Of a stretch of 64,000 nt of DNA, positions 49,100 to 58,894 are shown in pieces. A model generated the notes under the pieces. The model was not told the origin of the DNA and made no database searches. It worked only from the letters and a program-made list of their open reading frames with translations. The position numbers and the translations under genes are program-made. This DNA is from Marsupella aquatica. Its lineage: Eukaryota; Marchantiophyta. Position 1 is the stretch's first letter; every line of letters starts with the position of its first letter. The stretch is taken from assembly GCA_973895155.1 (NCBI GenBank), contig OZ316892.1, forward strand, positions 1,302,001-1,366,000. The letters run 5' to 3'.

Positions 49100-49560
49100 A
49101 GTTGCACCAATGCATATGAGTAGTTCCACCAACTACAATAATATTCACCAATGCATAGTAGTTTTACCAACGCATAGTAGGTCCACCAGCGCATAGTAGT
49201 TCTACCAACTACAGTAGTTTTACCAACGCACAATAGTTCTACCAACGCACAGTAGGTCCACCAACGCATAGTAGATCCACCAACGCATAGTAGGTCCACC
49301 AATGCATATGAGTAGTTCCACCAACTACAATAATATTCACCAACGCACAGTAGTTCTACCAACGCACAGTAGTTCTACCAACGCACAATAGGTCCACCAG
49401 CGCATAGTAGTTCTACCAACTACAATAGTCTTACCAACGCACAATAGTTCTACCAATGCACAGTAGGTCCACCAACGCATAGTAGGTCCACCAACACATA
49501 GTAGTTCCACCAACGCACAGTAGTTCCACCAACGTATGGTAGTTCCACCTACTAAAAGTA
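49100..49560 (+). repeat. Tandem array in element B
   Basis: Units of about 19-20 bp alternate ACCAACGCA(T/C)AGTAG with (G/T)TCC/TTCT spacers, with a longer higher-order unit containing ACCAACTACAATA repeated near 49127 and 49322. The unit sequence is unrelated to the array in element A although the position is the same. Confidence 0.9.
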
Positions 49561-49666
49561 GTTTCACCAACTATGAACAGTACTAGCACACTCTTAGGTA
49601 TTAGATGTTTGACACTTGGCCTTCATCCAAGTGCTTGGGCTTGATCCATGCCCTCTTGGTGTGCAC

Positions 49667-49676
49667 TATAAATAAA
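49667..49676 (+). promoter_or_regulatory. TATA box of element B
   Basis: TATAAATAAA preceded by GTGCAC, identical to the decamer in element A. Flanking leader words such as GTTGTGAA follow in both. Confidence 0.75.
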
Positions 49677-49801
49677 GTGGTGAGGGGCACTCTCCCCTCA
49701 TTCCGCAGTGTTTATCATTCAAGGTTGTGAAGCTCTTTGTACCTTAAACATAGTAGTGGGGCGTCCTTTGGCCCGGATAGCAAAGGAATAGGAGAGGCAT
49801 C

Positions 49802-50017
49802 ATGAATCCAGGAGAGAGAATTATCCCTGATCTTCCCCTTCGTAATTCATTTTTGATTAGAGTTCATCTTTTAGACAAACCATCCATGAGACAACATTTA
49901 ACCTATCATTTTGGAGCTCAATTTGCAACTGCTGTTATAGTTTCTAACGAGCCGATAATATACCCAGTAGTGTCATACCGTGAGGAGTGGGAATGCATTA
50001 TCTTTGTCCTTTATTGA
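49802..50017 (+). CDS. Element B ORF1 (71 aa, unrecognised)
   Basis: ATG at 49802. The protein contains IPDLPLRNSFLIRVHLLD, HFGAQFATAV and EPIIYPVV, all matched in the broken ORF1 of element A. After YPVV the homology moves to the +1 frame (ORF2), so the last ~13 residues of this ORF are probably not the conserved product. No domain could be named. Confidence 0.5.
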   Translation: MNPGERIIPDLPLRNSFLIRVHLLDKPSMRQHLTYHFGAQFATAVIVSNEPIIYPVVSYREEWECIIFVLY

Positions 50018-50021
50018 AGTC

Positions 50022-50228
50022 ATGGATTTGAATAGGAGTCCAGATGATATTCCTGTTTCATTTTCTCTTGGAGATATTAGGATCATATGTCGTAAGAAAA
50101 CTAATTTCCGTGATGTGTTGGTCCGCAAGTATGGTGAAGTAGGGTTTAACAGTATTTTAGTTTCACCTGAACCTTTCTTAATATCCACTACCTTTGTTAC
50201 TAGAATTATCATTTTGGTTTTAGTGTAG
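50022..50228 (+). CDS. Element B ORF2 (68 aa, unrecognised)
   Basis: From ATG 50022 it reads MDLNRSPDDIPVSFSLGD and ends TRIIILVLV. The open frame extends upstream to about 49980, and that extension (SGNALSLSFIE) also resembles the matching stretch of element A. A start inside the ORF1 overlap, a +1 frameshift or an intron are therefore all possible. The core SFSLGDIR is identical in the two elements. Confidence 0.5.
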   Translation: MDLNRSPDDIPVSFSLGDIRIICRKKTNFRDVLVRKYGEVGFNSILVSPEPFLISTTFVTRIIILVLV

Positions 50229-50304
50229 AACTTATGGGCATGGAAAGTTAACTTCGTAAGAGCCAACATGCTCTTACCAAAAAACACGGTCACCCAGACA
50301 CCGC

Positions 50305-51680
50305 CGAAATGTACCCATAAACCAGTGACTCCTGACTGATTCCCGACTTAGGAACTTCTAAGCCATTGCCCCACCACTCTGCCATTCCACTCTCAGCAAT
50401 CATAGCTATGACAGTCCTCACCCAGCCCGCTTCAATGCACCCTGTACACCTCTCAGTGGCGCTGCTAGTCCCATCATACACTCAAATTGCCTCACACACA
50501 CACATCCATGAGAGAAATGAGGCTTGAGAGGAAAACTCAATTAGATTCAACGATGTGCACAATAGTTCACTGAGAACACTTGATCCGAACAATAGGCCCG
50601 AAGGCTGCCTACTCCAGATTGCGACGTGCTTGCCCCGCAAGCCCTGTGCTTGCCATGCAAGCTCAATCCTGAACCTGAGCCCGGGTCACTCCAGATTATG
50701 ACGGCAGATTGGACTCGAACCAATCCCGTACTTGCCTTGCAAACTCAATCCTGAACTCAACCTCCTTCACTGCACTTCATTCTTGGGGGCACATACAGAT
50801 CTCACACCTCCAATTCAGAACGTCAAGTTACGCATGCACAGTTGACTCGACTTCAAAGCTGGTACCCGGCCTAACGACGATCTATCCCAGACTGCAATGA
50901 GGCCCGGCCTCATGCTTGCCCTGCAAGCTCCGCTCTGGCCATAGATCCCTTAGTGCTCTCCACCAGACAAAGGCCGGGACTCCCCATGGATCACGTAGCC
51001 TTGCCAGACTGAACTGTAAATGCTCCTCCTGTTGCCCCTCAATCAGTGTCTTAGCCTCCCTAATGTGCTCACCACAAATCAAATTGACATCCTCTCCACA
51101 GTTTACAATCACCAATACATCACCTATCACCAAGGCTCTGTATCGAGGGAAAAGAACCCAGTTGTGCTACCCACTAGAAAGAGCCACAATCCAGCTCGCA
51201 AACCTAGCAACCCGTTGCTGTGAAGCTTGGTTGATTACTCCCTGAGTAATAGCACAACCAAGCTCTCCCCAACACGCAGCGTCCAAGTCCAGCCTTGCTT
51301 GCATAGAGCTCCTCCCTGCTGCTCAGTCTAAGTGAGATCACACAACTGAAGTCCCCCCCCTTGCCTCTACCGGGGGGCTGCTCTATATACTCTCATACTG
51401 AGCCCAAATGGGTGGATACTACGCTGCTGGAGCCCCATCCCAGCCCTAACAGAGCCGCCACTATCTCTAACTACTGAACCCTAACTCGCAATTTTATTTC
51501 TATCTCGAATTGGCTATGTACTTCGGATTTGGCCCTCCTCCATGGTTTTTGCGAGCTTGCGCCTCCTCTCCCGATTTCTCTATTCAACCATTTGCTGCGT
51601 GGATAGCAGCGTTGGAAGCGGCTTGAGCTCCTCTTTCCAACGAGGTCAATTATAGCCGATTTGGCCAAATACACAGAAAG
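50305..51680 (-). other. Minus-strand LTR-like segment with TATA box and hairpin
   Basis: Read on the minus strand there is a TATA-like TATATAGAG (about 51391-51399), then a C/G-rich start region, a strong hairpin (51226-51262), and an 83-codon open frame (51133-50882). This layout resembles an LTR or a promoter plus leader. No partner copy was found in the window. The open frame has no recognised domain. Confidence 0.35.
51226..51262. other. Strong hairpin
   Basis: CTTGGTTG at 51226 pairs with CAACCAAG at 51255-51262, and ATTACTC pairs with GAGTAAT around a three-base loop. A four-base bulge lies on one side. The stem is 15 bp in two perfect segments. Confidence 0.8.
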
Positions 51681-51799
51681 TTATGCCCCCGCAACCGAGA
51701 GGGGGTACTCATTGCTACGCTAACCCGAGTTACATAGCTAACCCGAGTTCGGCTAGCCTAGCTATCCTATCTAACCTTAGAAGAGTTAACCCGTGGCCT

Positions 51800-52165
51800 C
51801 GGGCTAAGCCGCTATCCGTGTCCGTTGTTCGCTATCTGTGTCTGTTGTCTGTGTCCGCTATCCGTGTCCGTTGTTCGCTATCTGTGTCTGTTGTCCATGT
51901 CCGCTATCCGTGTCCGTTGTCCGTGTTTGTTGTCTGTGTCCGTTATCCGTGTCCGCTATCTGTGCCTGCTGTCTACTATCCGAGTCCGTTGTTTGTGTCC
52001 GTTGTCCGCTATCCATTGTCCATTGTCCGTGTCCGCTGTCCGCTATCCGTTGTCCCGGGTTTAGTCTAACCCCAATCTAAATCCGCTAGCCACTAGCCAC
52101 TATCCGGTATCTGTATCCGCTAACCTCTATTTGCTATCCGCTATCTGTGTCCGCTAACCTCTATC
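51800..52165 (+). repeat. Degenerate array of TCCGNTNTC units
   Basis: Words such as GTCCGTTGTC, GCTATCCGTGTC and GCTATCTGTGTC recur every 6-12 bp for about 360 bp. The repeat produces long open frames rich in S, V, C and P in all three plus-strand frames. Those frames should not be taken for genes. It directly precedes the next Gypsy coding segment. Confidence 0.85.
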
Positions 52166-52169
52166 CGCG

Positions 52170-53700
52170 TGACCCCCAGGTGGTCAGCAATCCAAGTATT
52201 TTGCCTAAACCCAGAGTTTGGCGGACCCCGGTTTGCTATAATTGCGAGAAACCTGGTCACTTTGCCCGAGAATGCACAGAGCAACGGAAGCAAGGGGATG
52301 GGAGAGCGATTCCATTATGCCAGGTCTGTCAAACTGAAACCCATTCCACGTCAAATTTCCCCTTGGTGTTAGCTGCGAAGGCCGGAGCTTTCCGAGCTGC
52401 TCTACTTGCGACCCCATCGACTACGGATGTGGTGGTGCAGATGGTAACGATGGAATGGCAGGACGACGCCACCGAGTGGATTGATCTAATAGAAGCAATC
52501 GAGCAAACGGGAGCGCACGTGGATGATGAATGTTACCGCGTTTCTACCCGATCATCCCGCAAGAAAGACAAGTACGAAGGACGAGCTCGGAAGGATGACA
52601 AGCAGAGAGACGTGGTCGCGGATAAGCATAGTCTGGTAGAATCGGACAAGCAGGAAGACTACCAGCGGGATCACCTGAAGTTATTTTACCCGCGAGTAGA
52701 GGAGCTGGTCAAGAAGCAATTGGAAGCCTACGAGGTCCAAGAGCATGAAAAAGCCATTAAAAAAGATATTGCCGACTTGGGGGTTTCATTTCCACAAAAA
52801 TGGCATATCACGTGCGACAAAGGATAGTGTCATTTTATTGGTTGTAAGGAAAGACTTAAGAATTTTTGTAGAAGAACAATAGGGTCTTTTAAATTCAATT
52901 TTGAGACTCATAAGAACATTAGGGTCTTTGTAATCCAATTTTTGGAATATTCTAAGAATATTCCAACTTTATAGGGGTTAAAAAATTAAAAAAATTCTTA
53001 CATTTTAGAGGGGTCAAAGGCCTAAAAACGTCACAGGTGATGGGGAGGTCCCCATATAGTGAGACCCCCGAGATTGCCGATGCTAAGGCGGCAGAAAAAG
53101 CTGAGGAAGCTAAGACTGCCTTGGAAGCTCAAGTCAAGGAAGTAGAAGCATTAAAATCTGCGACCCCACCGACTAACCAGTACGACATCAAAAAGGACGT
53201 TCAAAATTATGCAGCCACGGCCACCGTCGGACAACTATTGCAGGATAACCCGAAGTATCAGTAACAACTCAAGGAGATGCTGATAGGGAAGAGACGGAGA
53301 TGGCTCCCTCGGGTAAGCACCTTAGCCGACTGTATGATGATTTATCAGGACCTAGGGGCGCCTGAGGTTTCTATTGAAATAGCGGGCTGTACTGTTCGGT
53401 TTGTACCGGTAGATGGCGGGTCCGGAGTAAATATCATGACAGAAGATACTTCTGTGAGGTTGGGATATATGTCATACAACCTACAGCCCGCGCCATTCGG
53501 TTAGCAAACGGCGCCCGAATCATGCCGTTGGAAACGTTGATCAAGATATCCACGTGGATTGGAGGCCTCAAGTTTTTTCTAAATTACCTGGTGATGCGAC
53601 CAGTTCGACCATCGACTTACCCAGTACTGTTGGGCAGACCCTGGTTATATGGTGCCCGAGTCATTACCGACTGGGGAAAGAAGGAGTTATGATATGGTAA
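52170..53700 (+). pseudogene. Gypsy gag C-terminus and protease (broken, MITE-interrupted)
   Basis: The frame starts with two Cys-rich knuckles, CYNCEKPGHFAREC and CQVCQTETHSTSNFP, followed by a charged helical linker. It is cut by a MITE at 52776-53072 and resumes in frame (KAAEKAEEAKTALEAQ). A TAA stop lies at 53262-53264. The protease follows with FVPVDGGSGVNIM (Asp-Gly active site region) and, after a frameshift near 53500, LLGRPWLYGARVITDW, a hallmark of plant Gypsy protease. Whether this and the upstream gag at 45.5-48.7 kb were one element is likely but not proven. Confidence 0.78.
52776..53072 (+). mobile_element. hAT-like MITE copy 3 (297 bp) inside the Gypsy frame
   Basis: A perfect 8-bp duplication, ATTGCCGA, flanks it (52768-52775 and 53073-53080). 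Terminal inverted repeats are CTTGGGGGTTTCA on the left and the complement of CTCGGGGGTCTCA on the right. Landmarks shared with the copies at 39161 and 40020 are CACTTCCAC/CATTTCCAC, CACAGGTGATG and CCATATAGTGA. Taking out the element and one repeat restores the Gypsy frame exactly. Confidence 0.93.
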
Positions 53701-54053
53701 CCCGACTACGACGGTATCATGGAAGGAAGAGGACTCTCAGGGCAAAACACTGCAGGGACCCGAAGAATATGACTCAGAGGAGGAAATCTCAGAAGAAGAG
53801 GTAAATATGGTGGAGTGAATCTCTCAGCTTGACGAAGAGGAAGTCTTCGGGGTAAGTGCCACCCAAGAGGCCCATATTCTGAACCAGCCCCAAGCAAGGC
53901 GCCAGGGACGCCAGTAAGTGATAAGCGAGCAGCGGGTCAAGAAATCCCCGTACTACTGAGCACTATGGAGGTCGCTGGCCAGGGCACCTTGCCAGGTATA
54001 CTTGAGGAGAGCGCTACCAAGGCTACTACTCCACTCAAAAGAAAGAAAGTTAC
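53701..54053 (+). other. Gypsy linker between protease and reverse transcriptase
   Basis: Acidic coding-like sequence (EYDSEEEISEEEVNMVE) with stops in every frame lies here. It is consistent with the poorly conserved linker of the Gypsy polyprotein. Confidence 0.5.
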
Positions 54054-55384
54054 ATGGAGCCCCGAAGTGCCATCCATAAAGGACAAAGAACCCAAGGAGC
54101 TCCCAAGGAGCAGCCGACAGTCTGGGAACTTGTGGTCTACGATGGCACCAGACTCAAGGAATTGGAAGACCATCTCGACCGGGCCACAAGAGACCATGTG
54201 GATGTAATCCGCAAGGAACACTATAGCAAGTACACCACAAGGAGGGAGAGGACATTCAACGTGGGTTATGGCCTACGAGCCCCGGAGGAAAAGGCTATCC
54301 AAGACCTCCTATCAGAGTATGAGGACGTCTTTGCATGGAGTCACCAAGACCTAACCGGAATTTCACCAGCCTATGGTGAACACGTCATTGATCTCAACTT
54401 AGGTGCTCATGCCGTTCGAGAGAGACAACGAAGACTTAATCCAAGACATTCCATCTTGGTAAAGGAGGAGTTAGATCAACTGATCGTGGCGGACATCATC
54501 TACCCCGTCTTATCTAGCGAATGGATGTCCCCCATTGTGGTGGTTCCTAAGAAGGTAGGGCCCGATGATAAACCCAAGATTCAAATATGCCAAGACTACC
54601 GAAAGCTCAACGACGCTACTCGGAAAGACCATTACCCGCTGCCCTACACGGATATGGTTCTTGACATGGTAGCCCAAAATGAGGTATACACCTTCCTGGA
54701 TGGATATTCAGGTTATAACCAGATTTGGATCAGACTATCGGACCAGCTCAAAACCACGTTCATAACGGAATGGGGAACCTACGCGTTCAGACGGATGCCC
54801 TTCGGCTTATGCAATGCCCCGCTATGTTCCAGCGAATCATTATGAATATTTTTCATGATTTCTTACGAGAATTTTTGGAGGTGTTCATAGACAATTTTGC
54901 CATCTTTGGAACAATCGCTCAACACCCAAAACACCTGAGGCGGACTTTTGAGTGCTGCCGAGAAGTAGGTTTGAAGTTACACCCGGGTAAATGCTTCTTC
55001 AGGGTAACAAAAGGAGTGTTGCTAGGACACCGAGTATCCAAACGAGGGATTGAGGTGGACCAAGAGAAGGTGATCGCATGGATGAATGTCCCTTACCCAA
55101 CGGACCAAAAGGCGGTGCGATCCTTCTTAGGCTGCGCAGGGTACTACCGGCGATTCATTCAGGATTTTGCCAAAATAGCCCTACCCCTCACCAAAATGAT
55201 GAAGCAAGACGCAGTCATAGAAATGACTCCCCGCCGAGTAGCAGCCTTTGACGAACTAAAAAAATGGCTAACTATGGCTCCGATCTTGACTACCCTTGAT
55301 TGGAATAAGGAGTTCCATGTGTATGTTGACGTATCCGGGTTCTGCATCGGGTCAGTCCTGAGCCAACTGGATGACTTAATTTGA
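54054..55384 (+). pseudogene. pol: Gypsy reverse transcriptase and truncated RNase H (broken)
   Basis: Motifs in order are DLLSEYEDVFAWSHQDL, EELDQLIVADIIYP, SPIVVVPKK, QICQDYRKLNDATRKDHYPL, FLDGYSGYNQI and FRRMPFGLCNAP. A one-base deletion near 54821-54824 then shifts the frame, which continues AMFQRIIMNIF, FIDNFAIFG, GHRVSKRGIEVDQEKV and FLGCAGYYRRFIQDFAKIA. The catalytic box reads FIDN instead of (Y/F)xDD, a G-to-A change that would abolish polymerase activity. RNase H begins (FHVYVDVSGFCIGSVLSQ) and stops at 55384. No integrase or 3' LTR follows, so the element is 3' truncated. Confidence 0.9.
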
Positions 55385-56514
55385 AACCAAAGGATAATCT
55401 AAGGAACACCATAGAGATCCTTGGAAAATGTGATAGTAGGAGTGACTTGCCACCTACCTAGTTGGGTACACTAGTTGGTGTAATTATGCTTGCTAGTTGT
55501 ATCCAGGGTTGTGTACTTGCTGATTCTACTCCACATTGACCACTTCAGAACAATTTTGGACCCCTTGCAAGCTAAATATTTTGAGAGACCCATTGCAATT
55601 TAGGAGTTGAAGAAATTTGGTACTTTCTAAGCAGGTTTGGTTGAGCCTTTAGAATCAAAAAAGAAATTGACAAGTCCGCCCGACAAGGGCCTCATTTTCA
55701 ATATAATAATTGAACCCCGTGCCATTGCAACCTGTTCCCTTTTACCTTGTATTACTTTCCTTGTACTACTAAAAAGCTTATTTATTAGCAATCATAATTT
55801 ATAAAACAATGTTCAAAATGAATAAAAAATTATTCAATTGTTTCCATGTCCTCTGCATATTAATTGTGAGTGTGGGCCTAGGGGCTTGACTTTGCATTCT
55901 TCCATTTGACTTAGTTGGATGAGTTGAATCTTGTGATGCGCACTTTGATTAGATTTGTGTCTGGATTTTGGACGAGGTATTCTATGTTGCGAGCAAACAG
56001 GAGATTTTGATAGCGAGCAGATTTTGATAGCGAGACAATAATGGTTCCAAATTTCAGTTGCTTTTTGGTGCCCTTTACATTTTTTGTGTTTTTTTAAGGA
56101 TTCCAGATTGCTAGCGAGCTCGCTAGCAAAAAGGGAGTCCCCAAAAGGGATGTTACCAACCAGGTAGTTGATAGCGAGTCACTTGCATGTAGAAAAATAG
56201 GGGTCATGCAGGAATTATTTTTTCTCGTGCGAGTAAAATTTTTACTGTTTGCTCGCACGTTACAATTACCCGATTTTGGACACCCTTGCAAAATATTTGA
56301 TAACCCGGACTCTCTAGATGCTTTATCAGGTACACATTGGGTTGAGCCAGAGGTTGACCATTCAAAAAGGGGTAAAAGTTTCCATATTTTTTTGGGGTTG
56401 AGTTATGTTTCAGCAAGGGCATTTTGTGAGGAGATCCACAAACTGTTAGCTAGGTAAAGTACTACTATGACCTATTTGCTTATTACAGACTATAATCAAC
56501 CAATCTCAATCATT
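55385..56514. other. Non-coding spacer
   Basis: No gene is recognised. A 16-bp direct repeat, AGATTTTGATAGCGAG, occurs twice near 56010-56036, and a 22-bp perfect palindrome is at 56108. The word TAGCGAG recurs several times between 56010 and 56180. Confidence 0.5.
56108..56129. repeat. 22-bp perfect palindrome
   Basis: The arm TTGCTAGCGAG is followed at once by its exact reverse complement. The inner part includes NheI- and SacI-like hexamers. Related TAGCGAG words surround it. Confidence 0.9.
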
Positions 56515-57590
56515 TCAAATTTGTACATATTATTCAGATAAATTATTAAATATATTTTTTATTTTTAAATTTAAAATGTTATTTAATTAAAATGTTATTT
56601 AAATATTTTATTTATAATTTAATTTTTTAAATATTATTATTAAATTAAAATATTATAAACTATAAATATTTTTATAAAAAATTATAAACTATAAAAAATT
56701 AAAATTTCATTAAAAAAATTTATTAATAAAAAAAATAAAAAAAAATATTTGAATTATATAAAATAAATATATTTTTTAAAAAATATAAAATTAATATAAG
56801 ATTTTATTTGAATCAAATGTGTTTCAAATATGAAATTAAATTAATATAAAAGAAATTTTAATTATAATAAATAATAATAATAATAATAATAATAATAAAG
56901 TTTTAAAATTAAATTTTTTTAATAAAAATAATGAATTTTAAATTATAATACTTTATTAAATTAAAAATTATTTTTCTTTATAACATAAATTTTAATATAA
57001 ATATTTATTTATTATTAAATTTATTTTGATTAATTATTAAAAAATTTAAAAAACAAAATATTTATTATAAAAATACTTAAATAATAATAATTAAGAATAA
57101 ATATTTAATTAGCATAAATTAAAAAAACATAATATTTTTTTATCACATATAAATATTCAATAATATATTATTATATATTATAATATTTGTATTATTAAAA
57201 GAAAAGAAAATAATATTTTTCAAATAATTATATATAATTTTGAATAATATATTTAATAGTGTAAATTAATTTTATATAATTTTTTTTATAAAAATTAAAA
57301 TTTGTTTTTTTTTCTAATGTATCTTTGAGTTATTTAAAAAAAATGAAATTTTTTTCATATAATATTTTATCTCATCAAAAAGATAAAATAATTTTTTTAA
57401 AACTTATAAAAATAAATTAAAAAATTAAACTTTATTAAATTAAATATATATATATATATATAATTTAAAATAAATAAATAAATATTATTTCAAATAATTA
57501 GTTATATTTCTATTTAAAATAATAAGAATTTAAATTAAATATTAAAAAATTATTTAAAAAATTATTTGTCTAAAGAGAAAGTTTTATTTT
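56515..57590. repeat. A/T-only island 2
   Basis: About 1.07 kb of nearly pure A and T. It holds an (AAT)n run at about 56868-56898 and a (TA)n run at about 57446-57462, but mostly irregular ATTTAAAT words. No ORF occurs. Confidence 0.9.
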
Positions 57591-57759
57591 ATCTCCCCGT
57601 CACTTGGTTAGACTCTACGACACGATGACCTCTATCTCATGTCTCCAATTTTTATTTGCAACACGAATTACAATACACGACCACAACAACTATACGGCTA
57701 AGATCGCACACAACATACCTCAATAATTACATGGTAAATTCATGGTAAATCTCTTTTAT

Positions 57760-58390
57760 ATGTCTCATTTAGCATCTTTTTTCTAATCTTTACATATTTT
57801 TTGTTGTTCAATATTTTTTTCTCGTCTTGACATATTTTTATCATTCATATTCATATTTTTCAATTTTTTTCACATTCACATCTTTCTTCACTTGATATCT
57901 GTTTTCTTTTCGACGTCTTTTTCTCTCTTCAAGATTTTTTCTTGCCTTGACATTTTTGTCTTATATCATCATATTTTTCTCACTTGGATGTTTTTATCTC
58001 ATCTCAACATTTTTCTCTCACCCTCGATATTTTCTCTTCTCAACATCTTTTTCTCATTTTTATATCTTTTTCTCATCTCAATGTCTTTTTTTCTCATCAA
58101 CATTTTTTTTCATCTTGACACTTTTTCCCTACCTCAACATCTTTTTCCTGTATCGTCATCATTTTCTCACCTTGACATTTTTATCTCCCCATGACATCTT
58201 TCCCTCATCCATGTCATTGTTTTTTCTTGGACACAACATCTTTACATATTTTCTTCATCTCACTATCATTTTTCTCTCAAACATCTTTTTCTCTCAAACA
58301 TCTTTTTCTCACCTCAATTTCTTTTTCTCACTTTGAATGATATTTTTTTCTTTCATAGACATCTTTTTCCTCATCTCAATATCTTTTGTA
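57760..58390 (+). repeat. Pyrimidine-rich degenerate array (TTTTTCTCATCTCAACATC type)
   Basis: Units of about 18-20 bp built from CATCTTTTTCTCA/CTTGACA/CTCAACA recur for about 600 bp. The plus strand is almost free of G. The array translates into Phe/Ser/Leu-rich frames, which are artefacts. It sits between two A/T-only islands. Confidence 0.88.
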
Positions 58391-58894
58391 CAACGCACAG
58401 ACATTGGGCTACTATGAATATGTTATGTTACTTTATATGTTTAAATTTCAATGATCGATTCTGAATATCACAAAATTATTTAGTTTCAAGAATGGTAATT
58501 ATAATCACTAAGTACAAAATATTTCATTGATCCATTGAATTTTAAATTTTATCCATATATAAGAGTTAGGTTGTTATACACATACATGAATCATAGTTTT
58601 AATTTATGAATACATGTCATTTTTATCTATAAATGAGGATTATAGTAAATTAGTATAGGTTGCCTGCATTCACTCTTATGAGTCAAAATTGTCATACTTA
58701 CTCATGAGTTTGGGTTGATATTGAGAATAGTAAACATTTGTAGTTTTTAGTATAAGGTATTTTTTTTACTCTTGGAATTCATAGTTGTTATCCTTAGATT
58801 TATACATGAATTAGTGTTGATATTGAGAATAAAAAATAATTCTAATCTTCAGTAAAAAATATTTTATTTACTCTTAAGATTTATAATTATCATT
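58391..58894. other. A/T-rich non-coding spacer
   Basis: Ordinary A/T-rich sequence with two imperfect copies of a block containing TTGATATTGAGAATA (near 58713 and 58817). No gene is visible. Confidence 0.5.

Larger units (their letters stand above)
48968..50300 (+). mobile_element. LTR-like element B, 1.33 kb
   Basis: It begins TGTCGTGATT and ends CACCCAGACA, flanked by CCGC (48964-48967 and 50301-50304). The plan equals element A: a tandem array (49100-49560), TATAAATAAA (49667-49676), a leader, ORF1, overlapping ORF2, and a short tail with the shared end CCCAGACA. The leader is about 125 bp, against about 535 bp in A. The first and last four bases are inverted complements (TGTC/GACA), as in many LTRs. 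A solo LTR of an otherwise absent retrotransposon is the simplest reading. Confidence 0.75.

Noticed and set aside
49093-49570. Trp/Leu/Val-rich minus-strand open frames
   Set aside because: They arise from the ~19-bp tandem array of element B.
51683-52080. Three overlapping Cys/Val/Ser-rich open frames
   Set aside because: All three frames are open because of the short TCCGTTGTC-type repeat. This is a repeat artefact.
56515-57590. Organelle DNA insertion
   Set aside because: The sequence is far more A/T-pure than plant plastid or mitochondrial DNA and has no organelle gene.
57892-58336. Two overlapping open frames of 100-129 codons
   Set aside because: They are translations of the pyrimidine-rich array (Phe/Ser/Leu runs in several frames) and have no coding signature.
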